From: Mycobacterium marinum
GTDB lineage: Bacteria; Actinomycetota; Actinomycetes; Mycobacteriales; Mycobacteriaceae
Direction of reading: 5' to 3'
DNA: 64,000 nt
Assembly: GCF_003391395.1 (NCBI RefSeq)
Contig: NZ_CP024190.1
Location: 4,092,001-4,156,000, forward strand
The notes under the pieces are model-generated. The model was not told the origin of the DNA. It made no database searches and was given only the letters and a program-made list of their open reading frames with translations. Shown here piece after piece: positions 42,799-52,153 of the stretch. Positions within the stretch are counted from its first letter, which is position 1, and the number at the start of each line of letters is the position of its first letter. Both the position numbers and the translations under genes were made by a program.

Positions 42799-45750
42799 CT
42801 ACGACTCCGTTTCCGAGTCCCCGTCGGTGCCATGGCCGACTCGGGAGGCACGCGAAAAGATCTTGCGGCGCAACACCCAAACGACCGCCAGCACCAGCAC
42901 GCCTAGTACCGGGATCCAGGGCAGCAGAAATCCAATGGTCAACACCAGGCCATCGACAGTGGCGATCAATGACTGCCATCCACGTTCGAGGGCTCCGAGG
43001 AAACCACCGGGCGCCACCGTCGGTTTGGACGAGAGAGTGACATTGATTGTTGCATAGGAGATTTCGTCACCGAGTGTGGCGCGCTGGGCCCGCAGCGAGT
43101 CCAGCTCGGCCTGACGCTCGGTCAGCGACGACTCCGCGGCGAGCAGGTCGGCAACACTGCCCGCCCGGCCCATCAGCTCGCGCAGGCGATTCACCGATGT
43201 TTGCAGAGCCTCGATGCGGGCGTCGAGGTCGACGCGTTGGGACGTGACGTCGGTGTGGCCGATCGACATCGATTCCACTTCACCGAGATTCTTCGCGTCG
43301 GCCAGAACGCCGTCGAGCTTGTCGGCGGGGATGCGCACGACGAGGCTGACCGTGGGCGAGGAGGCCCCGGAGCGTTCCGAGCGCGAGTCGACCCTGCCGC
43401 CGGCGTCGGAGACCGCGACTGCCAGCTGGTCGGCGGCTTGGGCGGGCGCTGCGACGACCATCTGCAGCGATCCGTTGGTGATGATGTCCCGTTTGTAGGT
43501 TCCGTCCGCCGGGGTCCTTGGTGGCGGCGGCGCCTCCGGCAACGAGACCGTGTTCTCGGTGCCGCCGAGGCTGCCCTTGGTCTCCGGAATCCCGATTGAA
43601 TCCGCGATTTCGGGGGGCGTGCCGCCCACTATGCCGGTGCTTTGATCACGCGTCGCGGTGGACAAGCTGTCGCCGCTAAGCGACCAGATCCAGCCGGTGC
43701 CAACCAGCAGCGCACTGACCAGCGCCACCGCAACTACGTTGCGTAGCTTGACCGTTCGCACTTTCGATCGCTTGGCTTCCGAGTCGCCGCGGGCGGATCC
43801 TTCCACCCGGCGGGTCGCTACCGCATTCTGCGACGCGCCCCTGACTCGCGGCGGGCTTTGGGGGGCCGGCACCGCGACGGGCTGGATCACCCGGTGGTGC
43901 AGCGCGCCCTCGGCTACCACGCGGCCGTCCCGAAGTTCACCGGCGACATAGGCGGTGAACCTGCACAAGACACCGAAGCGCAGCGACGTGTCGACGATCC
44001 GCGTCGCCACGTCGTCTCGGGTATCCGCCGGCGCCGCGGCGTAGCCGTCCTCGAGGTCGCGCAGGTGGGCCCGCGCCCATTGCGCCGTCACGGCTGGGAC
44101 CGCGCAGCGCTCCGCGGCCACGGTGATCGACCAGTCCGCGCCCGCCTCGGTGGCGCCGCGCACGGTCAGCGAGCCGGGCGCACTCCCCCGATACCGTCCG
44201 GACACCACCAGCGGCACCCCGGGCAACAGGTCGGGCAACCGAGCCGGGCTCACGGTGTCCTCGATAGCTGTGAACCCCGCGGCACGTACTTCCAGCCCGG
44301 TCGCCAGCGGCGTCCGTGCGCAGCGCTGGATGACGCCGGGCAGGGCCTCGTCGAGGCGGTCCTCGTTGTCCACCAGCACGCAGCGTCCCCCGCCGACACC
44401 GGCCAGGCGGCGCAGGAATCCGGCGTTGACGGCCTCATCGACACCGATCGTGTGCAGCCGTACCCGCCCCAGATCGCCGGACAGCTCTTGCAGCAGCTGG
44501 TCCTCGTTGCCGACCTGCCCGTCGGAGATCAGGATGAGCACCGCATCATCGGTGTCGGCCACCTGCTCCCGGCCCAACAGGGCCAGCGCCCGCCGCAACG
44601 GCGCGAGCATTTCGGTGTCGCCGCGCGCTTCGACGCGAGCGAGGTGCTCGACCGCGCGATAGCGATGCCGGTCACTGGCCTCGGTCAACCCCGCGGGCAG
44701 ACCGACCGGATACTCGATGCCGTCATCGAAGGTCAGCACCGCGAACCGGTCGTCGCTGGTGAGCGCGTCCACGATGCGGGATGCGGCGCGGCGGGCGGCG
44801 GTCATCTTCCACCCGGCCATGCTGCGGGAGCGGTCCAGCACCAGCACCAGGTGCCGTGGGCGCGGTGCTGCGACACCGGCCGGCGGCAGCACCGTCAGCT
44901 GGTAGGTGCCCTCGTCGCCGTCGGCATCGGGAACCAGCACCAGCGAGCTGGCGAGTTCCTGCGCGTCGTAGTCCAGCCGCAAGACGAAATCCCGGTTGGC
45001 CGGTGCACCGGGTGTCACCTGTATCCGCCCATCGGCACCGGTCACCGCGGGCATGTTTGATCGCACCTGCGACAGGTTGAAACCGGCGGGGTCGATCCCA
45101 ACGTCGATGGTCACCGGAACCGAGTGCGCAAATCCTGCCACCAGCATCGGCGGGGTGATCCGAGATGCGTCGGGGACCGCATCCGTGTCGTCGGCGTAGC
45201 CGTCGCCGACAGCAATATCGGCCAGCGGTTCACCCGGGATGTAGCGGGGTGCGACCACCAATGGGAAGCGGAATGTTGCCTCACCATCCTCGTAGGTCAG
45301 GGGGTTGATGATGGTGAGCGCGACGGTGACCCGTTGACCGGGCACGATATTGCCGACCCGGATAGTGAACACGTCCGGCCGATCCTCCTCGAGGATCCGG
45401 GCCGATCGCCCCGATGCGATGGCCTCGTCATAAGCGCGGCGAGCAGCCTCACGCTCGCGCAACTCGGCCTCAACATCGCGCCCGTCGACGCTCACCCGCA
45501 TGCGGGTGACCGCCGCACTATCTGGCAGCGGGAACACGTAGCTGGCTTCCAGGGCTACGTCGAAAACGTTGACGAAGTCTTGCCTCAGCTCGACTCGGCT
45601 GGTGAGTCCGGTGATATCGACCCCAACATCGACGCGTTCGAGTGGCAGGCCGCCCCGGTCGGTGCTCAGCGCGCCCGGGCCAGGCTGGCCGTCGGCGGCG
45701 ACGGGGCCGGTCGTATCGGCCTCAGTCGTCGGCGTGATACGCACGGTCAT
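42799..45750 (-). CDS. VIT-VWA-DUF4349 fusion membrane protein
   Basis: This is a 983-residue multidomain protein. It has a VIT domain (about 35-160), a VWA domain (about 295-480) with a full MIDAS (DRSRS near 303, the Thr in GDTEML, the Asp in ISDGQVG), and a beta-rich region to about 620. A membrane helix follows (about 670-692), then a Pro-rich linker, a DUF4349-like domain with a coiled coil (about 750-905; QRVDLDARIEALQTSVNRL) and a second membrane helix (about 932-960) with a basic tail. In the usual orientation the VIT-VWA half would be cytosolic and the DUF4349 half outside. It overlaps the merR gene by 29 bases, indicating an operon. Confidence 0.85.
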   Translation of the reverse strand: MTVRITPTTEADTTGPVAADGQPGPGALSTDRGGLPLERVDVGVDITGLTSRVELRQDFVNVFDVALEASYVFPLPDSAAVTRMRVSVDGRDVEAELREREAARRAYDEAIASGRSARILEEDRPDVFTIRVGNIVPGQRVTVALTIINPLTYEDGEATFRFPLVVAPRYIPGEPLADIAVGDGYADDTDAVPDASRITPPMLVAGFAHSVPVTIDVGIDPAGFNLSQVRSNMPAVTGADGRIQVTPGAPANRDFVLRLDYDAQELASSLVLVPDADGDEGTYQLTVLPPAGVAAPRPRHLVLVLDRSRSMAGWKMTAARRAASRIVDALTSDDRFAVLTFDDGIEYPVGLPAGLTEASDRHRYRAVEHLARVEARGDTEMLAPLRRALALLGREQVADTDDAVLILISDGQVGNEDQLLQELSGDLGRVRLHTIGVDEAVNAGFLRRLAGVGGGRCVLVDNEDRLDEALPGVIQRCARTPLATGLEVRAAGFTAIEDTVSPARLPDLLPGVPLVVSGRYRGSAPGSLTVRGATEAGADWSITVAAERCAVPAVTAQWARAHLRDLEDGYAAAPADTRDDVATRIVDTSLRFGVLCRFTAYVAGELRDGRVVAEGALHHRVIQPVAVPAPQSPPRVRGASQNAVATRRVEGSARGDSEAKRSKVRTVKLRNVVAVALVSALLVGTGWIWSLSGDSLSTATRDQSTGIVGGTPPEIADSIGIPETKGSLGGTENTVSLPEAPPPPRTPADGTYKRDIITNGSLQMVVAAPAQAADQLAVAVSDAGGRVDSRSERSGASSPTVSLVVRIPADKLDGVLADAKNLGEVESMSIGHTDVTSQRVDLDARIEALQTSVNRLRELMGRAGSVADLLAAESSLTERQAELDSLRAQRATLGDEISYATINVTLSSKPTVAPGGFLGALERGWQSLIATVDGLVLTIGFLLPWIPVLGVLVLAVVWVLRRKIFSRASRVGHGTDGDSETES

Positions 45751-46381
45751 GATGGGCTCCGTTCATCTCATCCTGGGATAGCAGGCCCGACAGCAAGCCG
45801 CGGTCGGCCAACAGTTGCAGCAGTGGCCGGGCGGCCGCACGGATCGCGTCCAGATCGTCGTCACCGGGGCGGCCTTGGCCCTCGGCGGGCAGCAACAGCG
45901 TTACCCCGCCAGGCAGGCTTACCGCCGCAAGCGACGTGACAGTGTCAGCACCGCCACCGTCGGTCGCCGGTTCTACGGTGACCGGCCGATCGGCCCAGAA
46001 GCGGCTGCGGCGGCTCGGGTGGACCTCGGCCGACGCCCGCGCCTCGGCCGTCACCAGTTCGTCGGGAACGGCGGCCACCCTGCTCAACGTTTCATTGGTC
46101 GCTCCGGCCAGCTCGGCTTGAATGTCGGCCAACGAACGGCCCTCAGCCTGGCGGCGTTTGACCGCAATGACCTGCAGCAGGTGCCGCGGGCCATACAACG
46201 CGGTGCGCCCCTGCATGACCGGCCGGTCGATGAGCCCGGTGGTGGTGTACCACCGCACCGAGCGTCGATCGGGAAGCTGGCGGACCCGGCCGTTGGGCGC
46301 TCCCGGGTAGGCGGGATCGGCCAGCCCGGCGGCAACCCGTCGCACCAGCTCGTCCAGCGTCCACGACGCCCGCTCGGCCAT
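45722..46381 (-). CDS. MerR-type regulator of the VIT-VWA gene
   Basis: This is a 219-residue protein with a MerR-like winged helix. VRWYTTTGLIDRPVMQGRTALYGPRHLLQVIAVKRRQAEGRSLADIQ, in adjoining segments, covers about residues 42-90, followed by a helix and a C-terminal effector-like domain. The N-terminal about 40 residues before the HTH are atypical. The stop lies inside the start of the VIT-VWA gene. It probably controls its own operon through the direct repeats at 46394-46416. Confidence 0.83.
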   Translation of the reverse strand: MAERASWTLDELVRRVAAGLADPAYPGAPNGRVRQLPDRRSVRWYTTTGLIDRPVMQGRTALYGPRHLLQVIAVKRRQAEGRSLADIQAELAGATNETLSRVAAVPDELVTAEARASAEVHPSRRSRFWADRPVTVEPATDGGGADTVTSLAAVSLPGGVTLLLPAEGQGRPGDDDLDAIRAAARPLLQLLADRGLLSGLLSQDEMNGAHHDRAYHADD

Positions 46382-46387
46382 GCGTCG

Positions 46388-46417
46388 ATACTGACACTGT
46401 CACGGTTACACTGTCAA
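46388..46417 (-). promoter_or_regulatory. Promoter with direct repeats; probable leaderless merR transcript
   Basis: On the minus strand TTGACA (46417-46412) and CAGTAT (46393-46388) are separated by 18 bp. The ATG follows seven bases after the -10, so transcription would begin at or next to the start codon. Between the elements lie two copies of ACACTGTCA (plus strand 46394-46402 and 46408-46416) spaced 14 bp apart. This placement fits a MerR-type operator inside the spacer. Confidence 0.6.
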
Positions 46418-46690
46418 CGTTTGGGTGTCTCCGACCTTGAAGCGTTGCGACGACGGCCCAACCGATCCGGGCGGATCTTCGGACCTGGGCAAGTCGGCGC
46501 CCACCGGCCCAGGCGGAATTGATCCGGGCGATCCGCGATCAAGCGCGGCAGCAACACGGCAGCCCGACTGGGCGGCTCACGAGCACGATTCGGTAATCCC
46601 ACCGCCAACGGCTCGCGTCTCACCCAGAATAGGGAGTCGTGAACGGTGCTGCTCCCCTAGGCGGGCCAGAGGGTTGATGGCGGAAAGATC

Positions 46691-47830
46691 GTGTTGAGTT
46701 TCGGTGTCCTCGGGCCATTGGAGATGACGATCGATGGCGCAGCCGTGCCGTTGGGCACCCCCAAGCAACGGGCGGTGCTGGCGGCGTTGCTGATCAATCG
46801 CAACCGCCCCGTCGCAATCGATGCGTTGATCGAGGCGGCGTGGGAGCAGGGGGCTCCGGCGGGGGCACGAGAAACGCTATACGCGTACGTGTCAAAGCTG
46901 CGTCGTCTGATGGCCGGTGCCGGCATCGAGACTCGAGAACTGCTGGCAAACATGCCACCGGGATACCGACTCACGGTTGCCGATGGCGACTACGACCTCG
47001 GCCGATTCGCGGCCGAAAAGCACGCCGGGGTACGGGCCGCCGCGGCTTCGGGCTTTGAACAAGCTAGCGAGCACTTCTCGGCCGCGCTTGCCCAGTGGCG
47101 CGGTCCGGTGCTCGACGACTTACGCGACTTCAACTTCGTCGACGCCTTCGCCACCGGACTGGCCGAGGAAAAACTGGTCACACAGATCGCTCGCGCTGAA
47201 GTTGAAATTGCTTGCGGCCGAGCCCAGTCGGTGATTGGCGAGCTGGAGGCACTCACCACCGACCACCCCTACCGGGAACCGCTTTGGGTGCAGCTGATCA
47301 CCGCTTACTATCTGGCCGAACGCCAATCCGATGCGCTCGATGCCTATCGTCGACTGCGGGACAGGCTGGCAGAGGACCTCGGTGTCGACCCCGCTCCTAC
47401 GGTGCGCGCGCTATATGGACGAATCCTGCGTCAGCGGCCACTCGACGTCTGCAAGACCGCCCAGGCGAACGCCGATGAAACCATCAGCACCCTGTCGGTC
47501 CACATGCCGGCCATTCCGGACGCCACCCACGGCCCTTCACTACGCGACGCGAACGAACGTAGGTATCCGTTGGTCGCGACCACCACCCGCATCGGACGCA
47601 GCCCGGACAATGACATCGTTCTTTCCGGTGGCAAGGTCAGCCGTCACCACGCCGCGATCGTTGACACCGGGTCCAGTTTCGTCATCGTGGATTTGCGGTC
47701 GTTAAACGGCGTTTCCGTTTCTGGCCGACGTGTTCATACCAGCACCGCGCTAACCGAAGGTGACCGGATTCGCATTGCCGAACACCAGTTGATCTTCGAA
47801 ACCGCCTCCGGAGCCGACAGGGTGTCCTAG
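46691..47830 (+). CDS. EmbR-like regulator (winged HTH-BTAD-FHA)
   Basis: This is a 379-residue SARP-type regulator. It has an OmpR-like winged helix (about 5-90), a BTAD helical domain (about 95-245, ending QSDALDAYRRLRDRLAEDLGVDPAP) and a C-terminal FHA domain (about 285-370) with the phosphothreonine-binding residues RIGRSPDND, SRHHA and LRSLNG. M. tuberculosis EmbR (388 aa) has the same order and is activated by Ser/Thr kinases. emb genes are not next to it, so this may be an EmbR paralogue with other targets. A kinase-STAND gene lies 4.3 kb downstream. GTG start at 46691. Confidence 0.88.
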   Translation: MLSFGVLGPLEMTIDGAAVPLGTPKQRAVLAALLINRNRPVAIDALIEAAWEQGAPAGARETLYAYVSKLRRLMAGAGIETRELLANMPPGYRLTVADGDYDLGRFAAEKHAGVRAAAASGFEQASEHFSAALAQWRGPVLDDLRDFNFVDAFATGLAEEKLVTQIARAEVEIACGRAQSVIGELEALTTDHPYREPLWVQLITAYYLAERQSDALDAYRRLRDRLAEDLGVDPAPTVRALYGRILRQRPLDVCKTAQANADETISTLSVHMPAIPDATHGPSLRDANERRYPLVATTTRIGRSPDNDIVLSGGKVSRHHAAIVDTGSSFVIVDLRSLNGVSVSGRRVHTSTALTEGDRIRIAEHQLIFETASGADRVS

Positions 47831-47910
47831 GCCGCAACGGCGATGAGCGTAGTGCGCTGAGCATTGTCGATCGTCGAGATAGCCCAGCACGGCTGTGCCC
47901 GAATCCGCGT

Positions 47911-50900
47911 CTATCTATCGAAGTGCAAGGGGCCGATCCCAACCAGGTTGTCGCCGTTGAGGAAAGCCCCGAGGTTGTGGTTACCCGTGTTGAAGAAACC
48001 CTCGTTGAAGGTCCCATGGTTAGCCAGACCCAACAACCCCAACCCCGGCAACGGCAGACCAGAGTTGTTGCTACCAACATTGAAAGCACCAACGTTGTTG
48101 AGGCCGTCATTGCCGATACCCACCGCACCGAACTGAGTCAGCGGATCGGTAGGAGTGAAATGCGGGCTGACGTTACCGATACCGATATTGACCGAACCGT
48201 TGTTGAAGGCGCCGATGTTGTCCAGACCGTTGTTGGCGATGCCGAGCCCCCCGAACAGGGTAATCGGATCGGTCGGGGTGAAGTCCGGACTGATGTTGCT
48301 GATCCCGAAGTTCAGCGTGCCGTTGTTGAAGAAACCGACATTGCCCTGACCAACATTGCCATAGCCATAATTCGGCCAGGCCGACGCCGCGGTGGGTAGC
48401 CCGGCCAAGTCTGCACTGTTGAAGTGCAGGGGGCCGATCCCAACCAGGTTGTCGCCGTTGAGGAAAGCCCCGAGGTTGTGGTTACCCGTGTTGAAGAAAC
48501 CCTCGTTGAAGGTCCCATGGTTAGCCAGACCCAACAACCCCAACCCCGGCAACGGCAGACCAGAGTTGTTGCTACCAACATTGAAAGCACCAACGTTGTT
48601 GAGGCCGTCATTGCCGATACCCAACCCACCGAACTGAGTCAGCGGATCGGTAGGAGTGAAATGCGGGCTGACGTTCCCGATACCGATATTGACCGAACCA
48701 TCGTTGAACGCACCAACATTGAACAGACCATTGTTAGCGATCCCCGCCCCACCAAACAACGTAATCGGATCGGTCGGGGTGAAGTCCGGACTGATGTTGC
48801 TGATCCCGAAGTTCAGCGTGCCGTTGTTGAAGAAACCGACATTGCCCTGACCAACATTGCCATAGCCATAATTCGGCCAGGCCGACGCCGCGGTGGGTAG
48901 CCCGGCCAAGTCTGCACTGTTGAAGTGCAGGGGGCCGATCCCAACCAGGTTGTCGCCGTTGAGGAAAGCCCCGAGGTTGTGGTTACCCGTGTTGAAGAAA
49001 CCCTCGTTGAAGGTCCCATGGTTAGCCAGACCCAACAACCCCAACCCCGGCAACGGCAGACCAGAGTTGTTGCTACCAACATTGAAAGCACCAACGTTGT
49101 TGAGGCCGTCATTGCCGATACCCAACCCACCGAACTGAGTCAGCGGATCGGTAGGAGTGAAATGCGGGCTGACGTTACCGATACCGATATTGACCGAACC
49201 ATCGTTGAACGCACCAACATTGAACAGACCATTGTTAGCGATCCCCGCCCCACCAAACAACGTAATCGGATCGGTCGGGGTGAAGTCCGGACTGATGTTG
49301 CTGATCCCGAAGTTCAGCGTGCCGTTGTTGAAGAAACCGACATTGCCCTGACCAACATTGCCATAGCCATAATTCGGCCAGGCCGACGCCGCGGTGGGTA
49401 GCCCGGCCAAGTCTGCACTGTTGAAGTGCAGGGGGCCGATCCCAACCAGGTTGTCGCCGTTGAGGAAAGCCCCGAGGTTGTGGTTACCCGTGTTGAAGAA
49501 ACCCTCGTTGAAGGTCCCATGGTTAGCCAGACCCAACAACCCCAACCCCGGCAACGGCAGACCAGAGTTGTTGCTACCAACATTGAAAGCACCAACGTTG
49601 TTGAGGCCGTCATTGCCGATACCCAACCCACCGAACTGAGTCAGCGGATCGGTAGGAGTGAAATGCGGGCTGACGTTACCGATACCGATATTGACCGAAC
49701 CATCGTTGAACGCACCAACATTGAACAGACCATTGTTAGCGATCCCCGCCCCACCAAACAACGTGATCGGATCGGTCGGGGTGAAGTCCGGACTGATGTT
49801 GCTGATCCCGAAGTTCAGCGTGCCGTTGTTGAAGAAACCGAAATTACCCTGACCAACATTGCCATAGCCATAATTCGGCCAGGCCGACGCCGCGGTGGGT
49901 AGCCCGGCCAAGTCTGCACTGTTGAAGTGCAGGGGGCCGATCCCAACCAGGTTGTCGCCGTTGAGGAAAGCCCCGAGGTTGTGGTTACCCGTGTTGAAGA
50001 AACCCTCGTTGAAGGTCCCATGGTTAGCCAGACCCAACAACCCCAACCCCGGCAACGGCAGACCAGAGTTGTTGCTACCAACATTGAAAGCACCAACGTT
50101 GTTGAGGCCGTCATTGCCGATACCCAACCCACCGAACTGAGTCAGCGGATCGGTAGGAGTGAAATGCGGGCTGACGTTCCCGATACCGATATTGACCGAA
50201 CCATCGTTGAACGCACCAACATTGAACAGACCATTGTTAGCGATCCCCGCCCCACCAAACAACGTAATCGGATCGGTCGGGGTGAAGTCCGGACTGATGT
50301 TGCTGATCCCGAAGTTCAGCGTGCCGTTGTTGAAGAAACCGACATTGCCCTGACCAACATTGCCATAGCCATAATTCGGCCAGGCCGACGCCGCGGTGGG
50401 TAGCCCGGCCAAGTCTGCACTGTTGAAGTGCAGGGGGCCGATCCCAACCAGGTTGTCGCCGTTGAGGAAAGCCCCGAGGTTGTGGTTACCCGTGTTGAAG
50501 AAACCCTCGTTGAAGGTCCCATGGTTAGCCAGACCCAACAACCCCAACCCCGGCAACGGCAGACCAGAGTTGTTGCTACCAACATTGAAAGCACCAACGT
50601 TGTTGAGGCCGTCATTGCCGATACCCAACCCACCGAACTGAGTCAGCGGATCGGTAGGAGTGAAATGCGGGCTGACGTTACCGATACCGATATTGACCGA
50701 ACCATCGTTGAACGCACCAACATTGAACAGACCATTGTTAGCGATCCCCGCCCCACCAAACAACGTAATCGGATCGGTCGGGGTGAAGTCCGGACTGATG
50801 TTGCTGATCCCGAAGTTCAGCGTGCCGTTGTTGAAGAAACCGAAATTACCCTGACCAACATTGCCATAGCCATAGTTCGGCAACGCTGACGCCGCGGGCG

Positions 50901-51399
50901 AGATCAACTGGGCAGCAGCTGCGGCCGCTCCGCTGTGGTATCCCACCATCGCGGCCACGTCCTGTGCCCACATCTCCTCATAGATGCCCTCGGTGGCCGC
51001 GATCGCCGGCGCGTTCTGACCGAACAGGTTCGACAGCACCAGGGACACAAAGTTGGAACGGTTGACCGCTATCAGCTCCGGGTGCACCGTGGCTGCCACC
51101 GCCGATTCAAACGCACCCACCACCGCTTCGGCCTGTGCCGATGCACTCGACGCGAGGGATGCCGCGGTGCTCAACCACCCCGCATACGGCGCTGCCGCGG
51201 CAAGCATCGCTTTGGACGCCGGCCCCTGCCATGCCTGGGCGGCTAATTCCGCGGTCGTCGAGGAAAACGATTGCGCCGCCGAATCGAGCTCGGAGGCCAA
51301 GGCATTCCAGGCAGCGGACGCCTCCGACATGGGAGCCGAGCCTGCGCCAGCTAACATCAACGCCGAATTGATCTCCGGCGGCAACGCAAAAAAGCTCAT
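47911..51399 (-). CDS. PPE-family protein of the MPTR subgroup
   Basis: This is a protein of about 1162 residues. The PPE domain occupies residues 1-170 with PPE at 7-9 and the WxG motif in AWQGPAS (Trp57). The rest is pentapeptide-like MPTR sequence (NxGxxNxG, e.g. GFFNNGTLNFGISN). The ATG at 51399 (MSFFALPPE) is the true start; longer frames add unrelated residues. PPE proteins are exported by type VII secretion, usually with a PE partner, and reside at the cell surface or are released. The repeat region consists of about six nearly identical 501-bp units. A PE gene is not adjacent. Confidence 0.95.
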   Translation of the reverse strand: MSFFALPPEINSALMLAGAGSAPMSEASAAWNALASELDSAAQSFSSTTAELAAQAWQGPASKAMLAAAAPYAGWLSTAASLASSASAQAEAVVGAFESAVAATVHPELIAVNRSNFVSLVLSNLFGQNAPAIAATEGIYEEMWAQDVAAMVGYHSGAAAAAAQLISPAASALPNYGYGNVGQGNFGFFNNGTLNFGISNISPDFTPTDPITLFGGAGIANNGLFNVGAFNDGSVNIGIGNVSPHFTPTDPLTQFGGLGIGNDGLNNVGAFNVGSNNSGLPLPGLGLLGLANHGTFNEGFFNTGNHNLGAFLNGDNLVGIGPLHFNSADLAGLPTAASAWPNYGYGNVGQGNVGFFNNGTLNFGISNISPDFTPTDPITLFGGAGIANNGLFNVGAFNDGSVNIGIGNVSPHFTPTDPLTQFGGLGIGNDGLNNVGAFNVGSNNSGLPLPGLGLLGLANHGTFNEGFFNTGNHNLGAFLNGDNLVGIGPLHFNSADLAGLPTAASAWPNYGYGNVGQGNFGFFNNGTLNFGISNISPDFTPTDPITLFGGAGIANNGLFNVGAFNDGSVNIGIGNVSPHFTPTDPLTQFGGLGIGNDGLNNVGAFNVGSNNSGLPLPGLGLLGLANHGTFNEGFFNTGNHNLGAFLNGDNLVGIGPLHFNSADLAGLPTAASAWPNYGYGNVGQGNVGFFNNGTLNFGISNISPDFTPTDPITLFGGAGIANNGLFNVGAFNDGSVNIGIGNVSPHFTPTDPLTQFGGLGIGNDGLNNVGAFNVGSNNSGLPLPGLGLLGLANHGTFNEGFFNTGNHNLGAFLNGDNLVGIGPLHFNSADLAGLPTAASAWPNYGYGNVGQGNVGFFNNGTLNFGISNISPDFTPTDPITLFGGAGIANNGLFNVGAFNDGSVNIGIGNVSPHFTPTDPLTQFGGLGIGNDGLNNVGAFNVGSNNSGLPLPGLGLLGLANHGTFNEGFFNTGNHNLGAFLNGDNLVGIGPLHFNSADLAGLPTAASAWPNYGYGNVGQGNVGFFNNGTLNFGISNISPDFTPTDPITLFGGLGIANNGLDNIGAFNNGSVNIGIGNVSPHFTPTDPLTQFGAVGIGNDGLNNVGAFNVGSNNSGLPLPGLGLLGLANHGTFNEGFFNTGNHNLGAFLNGDNLVGIGPLHFDR
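47914..50889 (-). repeat. Six near-identical 501-bp (167-codon) tandem units in the PPE gene
   Basis: The unit boundary (GGTAGCCCGGCCAAGTCTGC on the plus strand) recurs at about 48396, 48897, 49398, 49899 and 50400, exactly 501 bp apart. Units differ by only a few bases, for example V or F in GQGNxGFF. The unit closest to the C-terminus is more divergent (LGIANNGLDNIG, FGAVGIGND). Such identity suggests recent expansion or gene conversion. Confidence 0.95.
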
Positions 51400-52153
51400 C
51401 GCCCAATTTCCCTTCCCACAAACCCGCCCCCGGGCAAATGTCCGAAAAGTCCTACAGCGGAACTGACGGTACAGCGGCAGGCCCAACAGAGGTTGCGCAA
51501 CGAACAAACTCAAAAAAAATTGAGACCTTCCGCCTGCCGAGATGGCCCAGATAGATTCATCCCACCAGTTCTGAGCAGGCCAAAAAGCGCTAACCACACA
51601 CCGGCCACATCTCACCCGTGAGAAAAGCCGACCTCTCCCGCACGACTCTGACCAGGTACTTGAACCGGGTTACCTGGACTCCTACGCGGGCGGCGCGAGC
51701 AACGATCAGAACTTTATCTGAACGTCGAAGTGGTGTTGCGCGAGGCGCTGCCCGCGGCCGGGCGCGGTGGAGCTCAAAGCACCGCGGGTCAACGACCGCC
51801 ATATCACCCCTGATTCGGTTGGGCGGCAGCGGCATTCCTCGCCCATCCCGCCCGTGCCAGCGCGTTAGCCGCGACTTTGGGCCGGCGTCGTGGGGGGGTA
51901 TATGTCCGCCCCCTCGCGCGGCGCCACCCACGGCCGCGACGGCAATTGCTGCGGTCCGGATGATTTCGGGGGACGATGGTGCCCAACGAGTGGGTCCGTG
52001 AAGTGCACTCGGCGTACTCGCCGAGGCCAGAGCGGACACACAACAAGCTCCTACAAAACAAGTCGTTACGGTTGGGTAATTGATACAGCCGGCGCACGAG
52101 TGCGAAAGTCAAGTGCGCTGGTTGCTGGGACTAGTGTTGGCGCAGGAGGTCCG
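51400..52153. other. Divergent intergenic region, PPE/kinase-STAND
   Basis: No gene is supported in these 754 bp. CTCAA and TTGAG flank an A-run at 51509-51524, and TCTCA-CCCG-TGAGA lies at 51610-51623; both are perfect short inverted repeats on the PPE side and may be regulatory. A strong ribosome-binding site, AGGAGGT (52144-52150), sits just before the kinase start. Confidence 0.5.

Noticed and set aside
47923..50889. Repeated plus-strand frames of 158 codons at 501-bp spacing
   Set aside because: They are antisense shadows of the PPE-MPTR repeats; the minus frame carries the PPE domain and NxGxxN repeats.
48396..50900. Regular repeats as a possible CRISPR array
   Set aside because: The period is 501 bp, the units are coding and there are no short repeats with unique spacers.
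51390..51615. N-terminal extension of the PPE frame to 51615
   Set aside because: The conserved PPE start MSFFALPPE is at 51399, and the extension has no family features.
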